Assembly (NCBI GenBank): GCA_020636105.1
Contig: JACJYL010000002.1
Location: forward strand, 1,516,001 to 1,580,000
DNA length: 64,000 nucleotides
Source of the DNA: Lewinellaceae bacterium
Lineage (GTDB): Bacteria > Bacteroidota > Bacteroidia > Chitinophagales > Saprospiraceae
Reading direction: 5' to 3'
Both the position numbers and the translations under genes were made by a program. Below, piece after piece: positions 53,261-61,442 of this stretch; the stretch's first letter is position 1; the number at the start of each line of letters is the position of its first letter. The notes beneath the pieces were generated by a model. The model was not told the DNA's origin and searched no databases. It saw nothing but the letters and a program-made list of their open reading frames with translations.

Positions 53261-53813
53261 TATTCGTTTCACATGTGTCTTGGACACAAATGTCATATAT
53301 CCAATTGAGATTCGAGATTTACTTTTTTGGTTTGCCCATGATGATTTATTTACCCCAAAATGGAGCAAACATATTTTCGATGAATGGGAGGAAGTAATGA
53401 GAAGGAAAGCAGTAAGCGAAGAAGAAATAAAGAAACGGATTAATTGGGCTAACTTAGCGTTTCCTGATGCAATGGTTGAAAATTATGAATATCTGATTGA
53501 TGGATTGGAATTACCAGACCCAAAAGATTGCCATGTTCTTGCAGCAGCAATTAAAATAAATGCGAATATCATTGTTACCAACAATTTAAAGGATTTCCCC
53601 AAAAAACTTCTTAATAATCATGGGTTATCTGCTAAAAGTGCAGATGATTTTTTAACTGACACTATTGATTTGAATCAGGAAGTGGCCGTTAATTCGTTTA
53701 GAAAATTAGTCTTAAATAGAAGAAATCCTGATTTAGATGAATTTCAGGTTTTAGACTCCTTAAGAAAAAGTGGCTTAATAGACACAGCAAATTATTTACA
53801 TTCCTTATTGTAA
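53250..53813 (+). CDS. PIN-domain toxin ribonuclease
   Basis: 187 residues. PIN active-site acids are in place: Asp12 in VLDTNV, Glu45 in FDEWEEV, Asp93 in DPKDCHVLAAA and Asp115 (with Asn111-112) in VTNNLKDFP. The N-terminal 120 residues form the whole PIN fold; the C-terminal 65 residues are helical and contain ADDFLTDTIDLNQ. PIN toxins cleave RNA, often tRNA anticodon loops or initiator tRNA, in a magnesium-dependent way; the target is not visible from sequence. Translation is coupled to the antitoxin through an 11-bp overlap. Both genes lie as an island between the sigma-factor terminator and uvrA. Confidence 0.87.
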   Translation: MIHSIRFTCVLDTNVIYPIEIRDLLFWFAHDDLFTPKWSKHIFDEWEEVMRRKAVSEEEIKKRINWANLAFPDAMVENYEYLIDGLELPDPKDCHVLAAAIKINANIIVTNNLKDFPKKLLNNHGLSAKSADDFLTDTIDLNQEVAVNSFRKLVLNRRNPDLDEFQVLDSLRKSGLIDTANYLHSLL

Positions 53814-53859
53814 ATGATTCAAAAAAACTCATTTTTGCATTCAAAAATATAGATTTACC

Positions 53860-56682
53860 TTGTCAGCAACAACCAAAGATCTCGATATTAAAAACTCCAT
53901 TTTCATCAAGGGAGCCCGGTCCAACAACCTCAAAAATGTGGATCTGGTGATTCCTAAAAATAAACTGGTCGTCGTCACCGGCGTTTCCGGTTCAGGCAAA
54001 TCCACCCTGACCATGGAAACGCTCTTCGCCGAAGGGCAGCGTCGTTATGTGGAAAGTTTGTCTTCCTACGCCCGGCAATTCCTGATGAGGATGAAAAAAC
54101 CCGAAGTGGATTACATCAAAGGCATCTGCCCGGCCATCGCTATCGAGCAAAAGGTGAGCACCACCAACGCGCGTTCAACAGTAGGTACGCTGACCGAAAT
54201 CTACGATTACCTGCGTTTGCTTTACGCAAGGATCGGAAAAACCTTTTCTCCTGTTTCCGGGGAGGAAGTCAAAAAACACGAAGTCGCCGACGTAACGGAC
54301 TATATCCACTCTTTTGAAGAGGGCACCAAAATATTGTTGCTCGCCCCGTTTCCGGGAAAATACGCCAACCGGTTGATGAAGCAGGAACTCGAACTGCTGT
54401 TGCAAAAAGGGTACACACGGATTAAACAAGGAGAAGAACTGCTTCAAATAGAGGACGTATTGCGGGAAGAGCCCGATTTTCTTTCCAAATCATTGTCTGA
54501 ATTAGTCGGGGAGCCCCTGTGGATTCTCATCGACCGGTTTGTGGTAAAACACGACGATGAAGACAACAAAAACCGTATTGCCGATTCCGTGCAGACGGGA
54601 TTTTTGGAAAGCGAAGGCAGCTGCATCGTAGAAATCGTGGACGGTGAACAAAAGGATTTCAACAACCGGTTTGAACTGGATGGCATTCTTTTTCCCGAAC
54701 CGACTCCGCATCTTTTTAACTTTAACAACCCTTACGGCGCCTGCCCGGCCTGTGAAGGATTCAGCAAGGTCATGGGCATCGACAAGGACAAAGTCATTCC
54801 CGATCCGTCTCTTTCCGTTTATGACGGGGCCATTGCCTGCTGGAAGGGAGAAAAACTGGGTAACTGGCTCACGGAATTCCTGAGTGTTGCCCACCTGTTC
54901 GACTTCCCGGTTCATCGCCCCTGGCAGGATCTTTCCCCGGAACAGCAAAAACTGATGTGGACGGGCAATAAACATTTTTACGGTATCAATGCTTTTTTTG
55001 ATGAATTGCAGGAAAAGCTTTACAAAATACAAAACCGGGTGATGCTCGCCCGTTACCGTGGCAAAACCGACTGCCCTACCTGCGACGGGGGGCGGTTGAG
55101 AAAAGAAGCGAATTATGTAAAAATCGGAGGCAAGGCCATCACCGAATTGACCAAATTGCCCGTCGATGAATTACTGGCCTTTTTCAACCAGCTCGAACTG
55201 ACCGAATTTGACCAAAAAATTGCCAAACGCCTCCTCCTGGAAATTTCCAACCGGTTGCGATTCATGAATGAAGTAGGATTGAGTTACCTGGACATCAACC
55301 GCTTGTCTTCTTCCCTGAGCGGAGGAGAAACGCAACGCATCAACCTGACGAGAACACTGGGCAGCAACCTGACCAGCTCCATGTACATCCTGGACGAGCC
55401 CAGTATTGGCCTCCACCCAAGAGATACCGGCCGACTGGTCAAGGTGCTTAAATCATTACGCGACCTGGGCAATACCGTCATCGTGGTGGAACACGAAGAG
55501 GACATCATCAAAAATGCGGATTACCTGATCGATGTGGGCCCCAGGGCGGGCATCCATGGAGGGGAAATTGTCTTTGCCGGCGATTACGCCTCTATCCACA
55601 AGGATGCCGGTGACAGCCTGACGGCCCTGTACATGAGCGGGAGAAAAACCATTCCACTGCCCGAGGTGCGTCGAAAAAGTTCGAATTTTATTCAAATAAA
55701 AGGGAGCCGACAGCATAACCTGAAAAATATAGATGTCAGTATTCCCCTCAATGTAATGAGTGTGGTGACGGGTGTTTCCGGCTCCGGGAAAACCACCCTG
55801 GTCAAGCAGATCCTGTATCCTGCCCTCTGTAAACACCTGGGACAAAATCATCGTACCGGGGCAGGCCTGCATCTCGGGCTGGAAGGGGATCTTCATGGGA
55901 TCACACAGGTCGAGATCGTCGACCAGAATCCAATCGGGAAATCGTCCCGTTCGAATCCCGTGACTTACGTCAAAGCCTACGATGCCATCAGAAACCTCAT
56001 GGCCGCCCAGCAGACCTCGAAGATCCGTGGGTACAAACCCTCGCATTTTTCTTTTAATGTGGACGGCGGCCGTTGCCCGGCCTGCAAAGGAGAAGGAGAG
56101 CAGGTCGTAGAAATGCAGTTCCTCGCCGATGTGCGCCTGGAATGTGAAGAATGTAAAGGACAGCGCTTTAAAAAAGAGGTGCTGGATGTTACTTATAAGG
56201 GAAAAAATATCTATGATATTCTCAGCATGAGCATAGAGGAAGGGCTGGAGTTTTTTGGGAATGTGAAAGAGATCCAAAAGAAACTGCAACCGCTCTTTGA
56301 TGTAGGGCTGGGATACGTGCAGTTGGGCCAGTCTTCGAGTACTTTGTCCGGCGGGGAAGCCCAAAGGGTGAAGCTCGCCTCCTTCCTGACCAGGGAAAAA
56401 GTGAGTGAAAAGATCATGTTTATCTTTGATGAGCCCACCACGGGCCTTCATTTTGAAGATATTGTCAAATTATTGACCGCCATGAATGCTTTGGTAGAAA
56501 ACGGCCATACCGTCCTGGTGGTGGAACACAATATGGAAGTCATCAAGTCGGCGGACTGGATCATCGATCTGGGGCCGGAAGGCGGAAAAGAGGGCGGATA
56601 CCTCGTGTTCCAGGGACCTCCTGAAGCATTGATCAAAGTAAAAGACTCCTATACCGGGCAATTTTTAAAAGAAAAACTCTAA
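53860..56682 (+). CDS. uvrA: Excinuclease ABC subunit A
   Basis: 940 residues from a TTG start; no upstream ATG is available and the family motif IKGARSNNLKNVDL begins at residue 16, so TTG fits the family. Two ABC ATPase halves: Walker A GVSGSGKST (41-49) and GVSGSGKTT (about 638-646), signatures LSGGETQRI (about 487) and LSGGEAQRV (about 830), Walker B ILDEPSIGLHP and IFDEPTTGLHF. The C-terminal zinc module is complete (CPACKG then CEECKG, about 740-770). The first zinc module keeps only one CxxC (CPACEG); the preceding CxxC is missing, as I recall for other Bacteroidota UvrA. It recognises bulky DNA damage with UvrB. The 74-aa gene follows 3 bp after the stop. Confidence 0.95.
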   Translation: MSATTKDLDIKNSIFIKGARSNNLKNVDLVIPKNKLVVVTGVSGSGKSTLTMETLFAEGQRRYVESLSSYARQFLMRMKKPEVDYIKGICPAIAIEQKVSTTNARSTVGTLTEIYDYLRLLYARIGKTFSPVSGEEVKKHEVADVTDYIHSFEEGTKILLLAPFPGKYANRLMKQELELLLQKGYTRIKQGEELLQIEDVLREEPDFLSKSLSELVGEPLWILIDRFVVKHDDEDNKNRIADSVQTGFLESEGSCIVEIVDGEQKDFNNRFELDGILFPEPTPHLFNFNNPYGACPACEGFSKVMGIDKDKVIPDPSLSVYDGAIACWKGEKLGNWLTEFLSVAHLFDFPVHRPWQDLSPEQQKLMWTGNKHFYGINAFFDELQEKLYKIQNRVMLARYRGKTDCPTCDGGRLRKEANYVKIGGKAITELTKLPVDELLAFFNQLELTEFDQKIAKRLLLEISNRLRFMNEVGLSYLDINRLSSSLSGGETQRINLTRTLGSNLTSSMYILDEPSIGLHPRDTGRLVKVLKSLRDLGNTVIVVEHEEDIIKNADYLIDVGPRAGIHGGEIVFAGDYASIHKDAGDSLTALYMSGRKTIPLPEVRRKSSNFIQIKGSRQHNLKNIDVSIPLNVMSVVTGVSGSGKTTLVKQILYPALCKHLGQNHRTGAGLHLGLEGDLHGITQVEIVDQNPIGKSSRSNPVTYVKAYDAIRNLMAAQQTSKIRGYKPSHFSFNVDGGRCPACKGEGEQVVEMQFLADVRLECEECKGQRFKKEVLDVTYKGKNIYDILSMSIEEGLEFFGNVKEIQKKLQPLFDVGLGYVQLGQSSSTLSGGEAQRVKLASFLTREKVSEKIMFIFDEPTTGLHFEDIVKLLTAMNALVENGHTVLVVEHNMEVIKSADWIIDLGPEGGKEGGYLVFQGPPEALIKVKDSYTGQFLKEKL

Positions 56683-56685
56683 AAC

Positions 56686-56910
56686 ATGTACAAAACAGTA
56701 TTCATAGAATCCGATAGAATTAATCCTTCGAAGCTCTCCGCTGATTTCAGAATCAACGGCGATCACCTGGCCCGGGATATACAGGGAGCCATTGTGGAAT
56801 ATACCGAAAAAGGCTATGTCCTGGAGCAGATGGAAAATATCAATTCCAGTTATTCCGGCATGACTTTTACGCAGGGGATGATGCTGGTTTTTAAAAAGGT
56901 TAAAGACTAA
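56686..56910 (+). CDS. Small protein translationally coupled to uvrA
   Basis: 74 residues starting 3 bp after the uvrA stop codon, so almost certainly translated from the same message. It reads as strand-helix-strand-strand (YKTVFIESDRIN, LARDIQGAIVEYTEKGYVLEQMENIN, MTFTQGMMLVFKK), close to the small DUF4177-type layout. The last codons (KKVKD, stop) lie inside a TTAAAGACTAAAG repeat cluster, so the natural C-terminus may have been altered by that repeat. A role beside UvrA is suggested only by position. Confidence 0.7.
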   Translation: MYKTVFIESDRINPSKLSADFRINGDHLARDIQGAIVEYTEKGYVLEQMENINSSYSGMTFTQGMMLVFKKVKD

Positions 56911-56924
56911 AGATTAAAGACTAA
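56895..56924 (+). repeat. GGTTAAAGACTAAAG repeat cluster
   Basis: Alternating 7-bp units GGTTAAA, GACTAAA, GATTAAA, GACTAAA overlapping the stop codon of the 74-aa gene; similar to 31073-31104. It continues into ATTGAGCGTAGCGAAATCCC (56925-56944), the inverted counterpart of 25064-25083. Confidence 0.6.
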
Positions 56925-56941
56925 ATTGAGCGTAGCGAAAT

Positions 56942-57994
56942 CCCCCGATCTCCGAAGCACATCCCCAAAAAACAAAAAAGTCGATGGTCGCAACCTGTCT
57001 GCTGACGCCAAAGACAGGCTTTTAGCTTCGACCCAATACGCTCATCAAATCACCCGACCAAAAATAACCAATTCCCAATCACATATCAATATATCCAATA
57101 TTATTCCGAAAATCCAAAATTTCCACATCATCTGCCAATACCTATCCTGGTAAACACACTGTAACGAAAGTTTATTTATATAGTTTAAATGTTCTATTCC
57201 GATACTTTTTTGTCACGCTGATTTCGCAGATTATCGCTGAAATATTTAGGAAAAATCCTTTTATTCTGCGCTTTGCCCCGACTGTTGGTACGGGGTGTTC
57301 CAACTCCGGAATACCGACCAGAGGTAAGGTATGTCACTTTGTTCCACCTGCGCGAAAAAATTTCTGTTGGGGGACTTATTAAAAAATAAAAAAACATTTG
57401 TTACACGGTAGTAAATTGGTTTTAAACATTTAACCGCCGAATATAATCAGGTGCAGAGCACCTTAATCTTTGTCACCAAACAAGGAGGAAGAGGATTCAA
57501 GGTGCAGCGCACCGCAACCTAAATCTCCAACCAAGAAAAAATGTTGCGGCCTTGCCTGGCGGCCAGACAGGTGCGCTGCACCTATTGTAAATTTCTGCGA
57601 TTATTTTATAAATTTCAATTAGACAGGCTGCAAGACTTACAGGCATATTCCGGTCAAAGCTTTAAGCCTTGACCATCGAATTCTTTTTTTGTGTCATGCT
57701 TCGACCATCAAGGGGTGCAGAGCACCTTAACCTTTGTCACCAAACAAGGAGGAAGAGGATTCAAGGTGCAGCGCACCGCAACCTAAATCTCCAACCATAG
57801 AAAAAATGTTGCGGTGCGCTGCACCTTAGATTGATTTTAGAATCTTTTTACAACAAATTTTTAGGTGCTCTGCACCTGTTATAAATTTCGGCGGTTATTA
57901 AATTAAATTCAATAAGCCATGTAAAGCCCTCCATCGGTGCCACCCCCGATCTCCGAAGCATATTCAAAAAAAAACAAAAAAGTCGATGGTCGCA
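56942..57994. repeat. About 52-bp direct repeats flanking a 1-kb segment
   Basis: CCCCCGATCTCCGAAGCA followed by A-rich sequence and AAAAAAGTCGATGGTCGCA occurs at 56942-56992 and again at 57943-57994 in the same orientation, with small differences in the A-rich middle. The two copies bracket the palindromic array. Confidence 0.7.
57450..57920. repeat. Duplicated palindromic (REP/MITE-like) element
   Basis: Seven 13-bp palindromes GGTGC-NNN-GCACC lie at 57450, 57501, 57570, 57714, 57765, 57813 and 57864. The three central bases are AGA, AGC, GCT in the first copy and AGA, AGC, GCT, TCT in the second. In copy 2 GGTGCAGCGCACCGCAAC (57765-57782) and its exact reverse complement (57808-57825) form an 18-bp stem with a 25-nt loop, enclosed by the AGA/TCT pair. 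In copy 1 the right arm is split by 20 extra bases (57550-57569) that contain CTGGC-G-GCCAG. Flanks also match, so the whole unit was duplicated. Confidence 0.85.
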
Positions 57995-58100
57995 GATAGA
58001 CCTTTGCGGTTAAATTCTTTCGATAAAATCGACATTCTGTGTGAGTTTTCAAGCATCACGACCTCCTGTCCGCAAAGGCTCAATCATTCTTACCCTTTTT

Positions 58101-59486
58101 TCAAACCCTTTGCAATTGCCTCAGCACATCCTCCATATCCAGCTCGTCCACACTATCCACTTCGGAGCAAATCTTCATCAGCAAATCATCCTGTGCGCGG
58201 CCTTTTTTCATCGCCACGGAATACGGAATATCTTCCCGGAAAGTCACCATGGAATATTTTGAAAAATACCCGGGATAGGTTTGTTCCAGGGTGGTCTCCA
58301 GCTGGCGTTTTAATACAAAAACAGGGTCGGCCACATGAGCGCGCATCTCAAAATAATTTTCCTCCGCCAGGTCGCCGATGGCATCGGCATCCTTTTTTCT
58401 GAATTTCTGATAATTTTCAAATACCCGCTTCCAGTCGGTCCCGTAGGCTTCGATGTATTTATCCAGCTCGTGGCAATCCTCAAAAGAAGCATTCATCCCC
58501 TGACCGTAAAAAGGCACTACGGCATGGGCAGAATCCCCGACCAGCAAGGTCTTTCCATTCACCTGCCACGGATAACATTTGATGGTGGCCAAAGAACTGG
58601 AAGGATTATCAAAAAAGTCTTCCACCAGATCTGGCATGAGCGGCACCACGTCGGGAAATTTCGCTTCAAAGAAAGCCATCACTTTAGCTTCAGTATCCAG
58701 GTTATTGAACCCGGGCTCTCCTTCAAAAGGCATAAAAAGCGTAACGGTAAAACTTCCGTCAAAATTGGGCAGCGCGATCAGCATATAGGTACCGCGTGGC
58801 CAGATGTGGAGCGCATTTTTTTCCATGCGGAATCCATTTTTTCCCTTGGAAGGAATACTGAGTTCCTTGTACCCGTGATCCAGGTAATGTTGGGAAAAGC
58901 TAAACCTGAGCTTCGGAGCGATATGCATCATTTCATTGCGTACGGCTGAATTGGCGCCATCCGTTCCGATGATCACATCGCCGGTGGCAGTGGTGGACTC
59001 CCCAGTAATCTCATCATGGAAAACAGCCTCCGCACGATCAAAATCTACGGTTTCACAACGTTTATTGAAAAATATTTTTACGTTGCCCAAAGCCTCCGCT
59101 TTGTCCATCAAGGCTCTGTTCAGGCCTCCTCTTGAAATGGAATTGATATTCTCTCCTTCCCTGCCGCTATAAGGCTGGAAGTTGGTTTCTCCCGAAAGGC
59201 CGTGAATCAGCCTTCCCGGCATGGGCACCGCCTCGGCCATGATATAGTCGTCCATCCCCACCCTTTTCAGGGCGGCAATGCCCCGGTCTGACAAAGCTAG
59301 GTTTATGGATCGCCCGGCAGAAATATCTACGGTTCTCATATCCGGCCGGCGTTCGTACAATGCAACTTCAAAACCTCGATTAGCCATTTGGATGGCCAAT
59401 AACGAGCCCGCCAGTCCGGCTCCAACGATGATTATTTTTTGTTGTGACATATGTGCCCTTGTTTTAATTTTATTCGACCCCGACAA
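58101..59486 (-). CDS. kmo: Kynurenine 3-monooxygenase
   Basis: 461 codons from 59486; the inner ATG at 59450 (MSQQKIIIVGAGLAG) is the likely start, since the first twelve codons lie next to a duplicated spacer and are atypical. FAD-binding motif GAGLAG (22-27) followed by YERRPD, then RSINLALSDRG, and the second FAD motif VGDSAHAVVPFYGQGMNASFEDC. RGGLNRALMDKAE and the length fit bacterial KMO. The enzyme hydroxylates L-kynurenine to 3-hydroxykynurenine with NADPH and oxygen. It is the third gene of a reverse-strand operon with tryptophan 2,3-dioxygenase and 3-hydroxyanthranilate dioxygenase. A C-terminal hydrophobic membrane anchor, as in animal KMO, is not evident. Confidence 0.93.
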   Translation of the reverse strand: MSGSNKIKTRAHMSQQKIIIVGAGLAGSLLAIQMANRGFEVALYERRPDMRTVDISAGRSINLALSDRGIAALKRVGMDDYIMAEAVPMPGRLIHGLSGETNFQPYSGREGENINSISRGGLNRALMDKAEALGNVKIFFNKRCETVDFDRAEAVFHDEITGESTTATGDVIIGTDGANSAVRNEMMHIAPKLRFSFSQHYLDHGYKELSIPSKGKNGFRMEKNALHIWPRGTYMLIALPNFDGSFTVTLFMPFEGEPGFNNLDTEAKVMAFFEAKFPDVVPLMPDLVEDFFDNPSSSLATIKCYPWQVNGKTLLVGDSAHAVVPFYGQGMNASFEDCHELDKYIEAYGTDWKRVFENYQKFRKKDADAIGDLAEENYFEMRAHVADPVFVLKRQLETTLEQTYPGYFSKYSMVTFREDIPYSVAMKKGRAQDDLLMKICSEVDSVDELDMEDVLRQLQRV

Positions 59487-59531
59487 AAGGCAGGGTTACT
59501 GTTTTGCACCCCGACTAAAGGCAGGGTTACT
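59478..59531. repeat. 23-bp tandem duplication in the nbaC-kmo spacer
   Basis: CCCCGACAAAAGGCAGGGTTACT (first 20 bases: 59478-59497) is repeated at 59509-59531 with one change. The second copy overlaps the nbaC stop codon (59530-59532), so the duplication lengthened the gap between the two genes. Confidence 0.75.
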
Positions 59532-60048
59532 ATTTCGGTGGTTGCATTTCGTGCCCGCAGTTGTCGCAGGTACGTAACTTTTCATCGCTGTAATACCGAT
59601 CAAAAATAACAGGCATCTGGGTGACGATATTTTCCAAAGGAAACGGCTCGCGGTACAATTGGTGACCACAGCTTTCACAATACCATTCCAGGGCATCCAT
59701 CACGCCTTCAGGGCGTTTGGATTCGATGACCAGGCCTACCGTATTGGGAAATCTTTGCGGAGAATGTGGCACCTTGGGTGGCAAGGTAAAGATCTCTCCT
59801 TCCCTGATGTGAACATCCCTGAATTCACCATCATCGATCACTTTCAGCACCATATCGCCCTCGACCTGGTAAAAGAACTCCGGAGTTTCATTGTAATGGT
59901 AATCCTTGCGGGAATTGGGGCCACCGACGACCATGGCGATGTAATCCGTATTTTCCCATACCACCTCGTTACAAACGGGGGGTTTGAGTTTATCTCTGTT
60001 TTCATCAATCCACTTCATGAAATTGACGGGTGTTACTAATTGACTCAT
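59530..60048 (-). CDS. nbaC: 3-hydroxyanthranilate 3,4-dioxygenase
   Basis: 172 residues, a single cupin. Iron ligands His51 in KDYHYNETPE, Glu57 and His95 in PPKVPHSPQRF are present, as is the EWYCESCGH site. The bacterial C-terminal rubredoxin-like metal site is complete: Cys124, Cys127, Cys161 and Cys164. The enzyme opens the ring of 3-hydroxyanthranilate to give 2-amino-3-carboxymuconic semialdehyde, which leads to quinolinate and NAD or, after decarboxylation, to 2-aminomuconic semialdehyde. It follows the tryptophan dioxygenase gene by 8 bp and precedes kmo. Confidence 0.95.
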   Translation of the reverse strand: MSQLVTPVNFMKWIDENRDKLKPPVCNEVVWENTDYIAMVVGGPNSRKDYHYNETPEFFYQVEGDMVLKVIDDGEFRDVHIREGEIFTLPPKVPHSPQRFPNTVGLVIESKRPEGVMDALEWYCESCGHQLYREPFPLENIVTQMPVIFDRYYSDEKLRTCDNCGHEMQPPK

Positions 60049-60056
60049 GGCATAAA

Positions 60057-61151
60057 TTATTTTGATGAATAATAAAATCCCAGCTGGTGCTTCAACGCTT
60101 CCGGCAGTTCCGGCAGGTCAGACCGTGGAATCATTAGGGTGGAAATATTTTGCAGATCGAGAAAAATGGTATGTTTCTCGGCAGTTTCTTTCAGGTATTG
60201 GTGACCGGAAGACCCTCCCGTTCCCATTTTGCGGCCCAACATTCTCATGACCATTTGCGCATGTCTGTATCTCCAGGAAGTAAACAACTCGTCGATCTCC
60301 ACCAGGCGGGTCAACAACAGGTAGGGCATTCGCAGGATGGGTTCATCCCGGTACAGGTTGATCAGTAAAGCGGCCATAGTCGCCTTGTAAGAAAGTGACA
60401 GTTCTCCTTTTTCGACCTTCTCATTATGAAATTGTTCATCGAGTACCGATTGAAAATAGGTGTCCGTATCACCAACCATTTTCAAACGGAGTTCTTTTTC
60501 TTTTTCAGAAAGATAATCGGTGGAAAGCACGGCCTGCTTCTCCCGATCGATCATACTTTTAACGGCTGTTTTGTATTTTTTTTGAAAATCAAACCCCTCG
60601 AACTGCAGGAAAGGCGTCCGTTCCAGCCAGGCTTCGACCAGCTCCAGCATGGATTTTCCGTTTTCCAGGGCATCCAGTTGTTTTTGCTGGTCTTCGGCAA
60701 ATACACTTGAATAAACCGTTTTATTGTAAGTCATTCTTCCCTGCTTTTTTAACCCGAGAGCCACTTCCACTACCCTGAACTGGAAACTCTGAAAACCGGA
60801 AGCAGGCAACAGGTAATTCCGAAAATCGAGGAAGTCCAGTGGCGTCATGGTTTCCAGCACCTTGATCTGGTCGATGAGGATCTTCTGGATTTCGATGATC
60901 CGCTCAAAACGAGCCACGGCAATGCCTACATTTCTTTCATCCAACGTGCCGCTTTCAAACATCCGCATCACGGAAGTAAGGTCATGGATAATTTCTTTGA
61001 ACCAAAGTTCGTAAACCTGGTGAATGATGATAAACAACATCTCGTCGTGAGCCTCTTCCCCAAACTCGGCACTCCTCGGATTTTGGCTGCCAAGCACTTT
61101 CCCGAGTTGCAAATAATCATTATAGTGAATGGATGAATACTTCTTACTCAT
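60057..61151 (-). CDS. kynA: Tryptophan 2,3-dioxygenase
   Basis: 364 residues, longer than the shortest bacterial TDOs (about 280-300). Core motifs: HQVYELWFKEI (44-54), ASGFQSFQFRVVE (117-129) that binds the substrate, and SWRYRHAQMVMRMLG...GTGGSSGHQYL (292-320) with the probable heme ligand His297. It converts L-tryptophan to N-formylkynurenine. Middle residues about 185-260 form an insertion relative to short bacterial enzymes and include a Lys/Glu-rich helix pair. First gene of the kynA-nbaC-kmo operon. A perfect palindrome TCAGAC-A-GTCTGA lies 11 bp upstream of the start and could be an operator. Kynurenine formamidase and kynureninase genes are not in the window. Confidence 0.95.
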   Translation of the reverse strand: MSKKYSSIHYNDYLQLGKVLGSQNPRSAEFGEEAHDEMLFIIIHQVYELWFKEIIHDLTSVMRMFESGTLDERNVGIAVARFERIIEIQKILIDQIKVLETMTPLDFLDFRNYLLPASGFQSFQFRVVEVALGLKKQGRMTYNKTVYSSVFAEDQQKQLDALENGKSMLELVEAWLERTPFLQFEGFDFQKKYKTAVKSMIDREKQAVLSTDYLSEKEKELRLKMVGDTDTYFQSVLDEQFHNEKVEKGELSLSYKATMAALLINLYRDEPILRMPYLLLTRLVEIDELFTSWRYRHAQMVMRMLGRKMGTGGSSGHQYLKETAEKHTIFLDLQNISTLMIPRSDLPELPEALKHQLGFYYSSK

Positions 61152-61162
61152 TGAATAGGTTT

Positions 61163-61175
61163 TATCAGACAGTCT
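61163..61175. promoter_or_regulatory. Palindrome upstream of kynA
   Basis: TCAGACAGTCTGA: perfect 6-bp arms around one base, 11 bp before the kynA start codon. Position suits an operator or a leader-RNA hairpin; no regulator gene is adjacent. Confidence 0.4.
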
Positions 61176-61410
61176 GAAGAATGGATGGATTTGAAATGGA
61201 TTCCTGAATTTTAATTTTCAGTCAATCAAATTTTTTATATGCCCCATTTACATTTTCACCGTTTTCTTAAATGCTGTCAATGGTTAGTAGTGGTTAAGAA
61301 ATAAGAAGGGTACTCCCGTAATGTCCTCTGTTTCTTCAACTTCCGCTACAAAACGATTTTTCCGGACAGCAACCTTTGTCGTAAAGATAAGCAATGTGTC
61401 CTAAAAAACT

Positions 61411-61418
61411 TACCTTTG
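61411..61418 (+). promoter_or_regulatory. -7 element of the PKD/T9SS gene
   Basis: TACCTTTG matches TAnnTTTG exactly, 24 bp before the ATG at 61443. It overlaps the TTG at 61416, which shows that the longer frame start is not used. Confidence 0.6.
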
Positions 61419-61442
61419 GATAGAATTCCAAAACTTAAACCT

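Larger units (their letters stand above)
56911..58100. other. Gene-free repeat-rich block between uvrA unit and kynurenine operon
   Basis: 1.2 kb without a credible gene. It carries two about 170-200 bp copies of a palindromic element (57450-57620 and 57714-57920), direct repeats at its ends (56942-56992 and 57943-57994), a diverged inverted fragment of those ends near 57670-57692 and the dispersed 13-mer at 57285-57297. A 75-codon frame at 56926-57153 runs through repeat sequence and is not believable. Confidence 0.75.

Noticed and set aside
53860..56682. Loss of a CxxC in the first zinc module of UvrA as a sign of a special UvrA
   Set aside because: As far as I recall, ordinary Bacteroidota UvrA proteins also lack it, and all ATPase motifs are intact.
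56926..57153. 75-codon forward frame with a TTG start
   Set aside because: It runs through two dispersed repeat elements and has no recognisable features.
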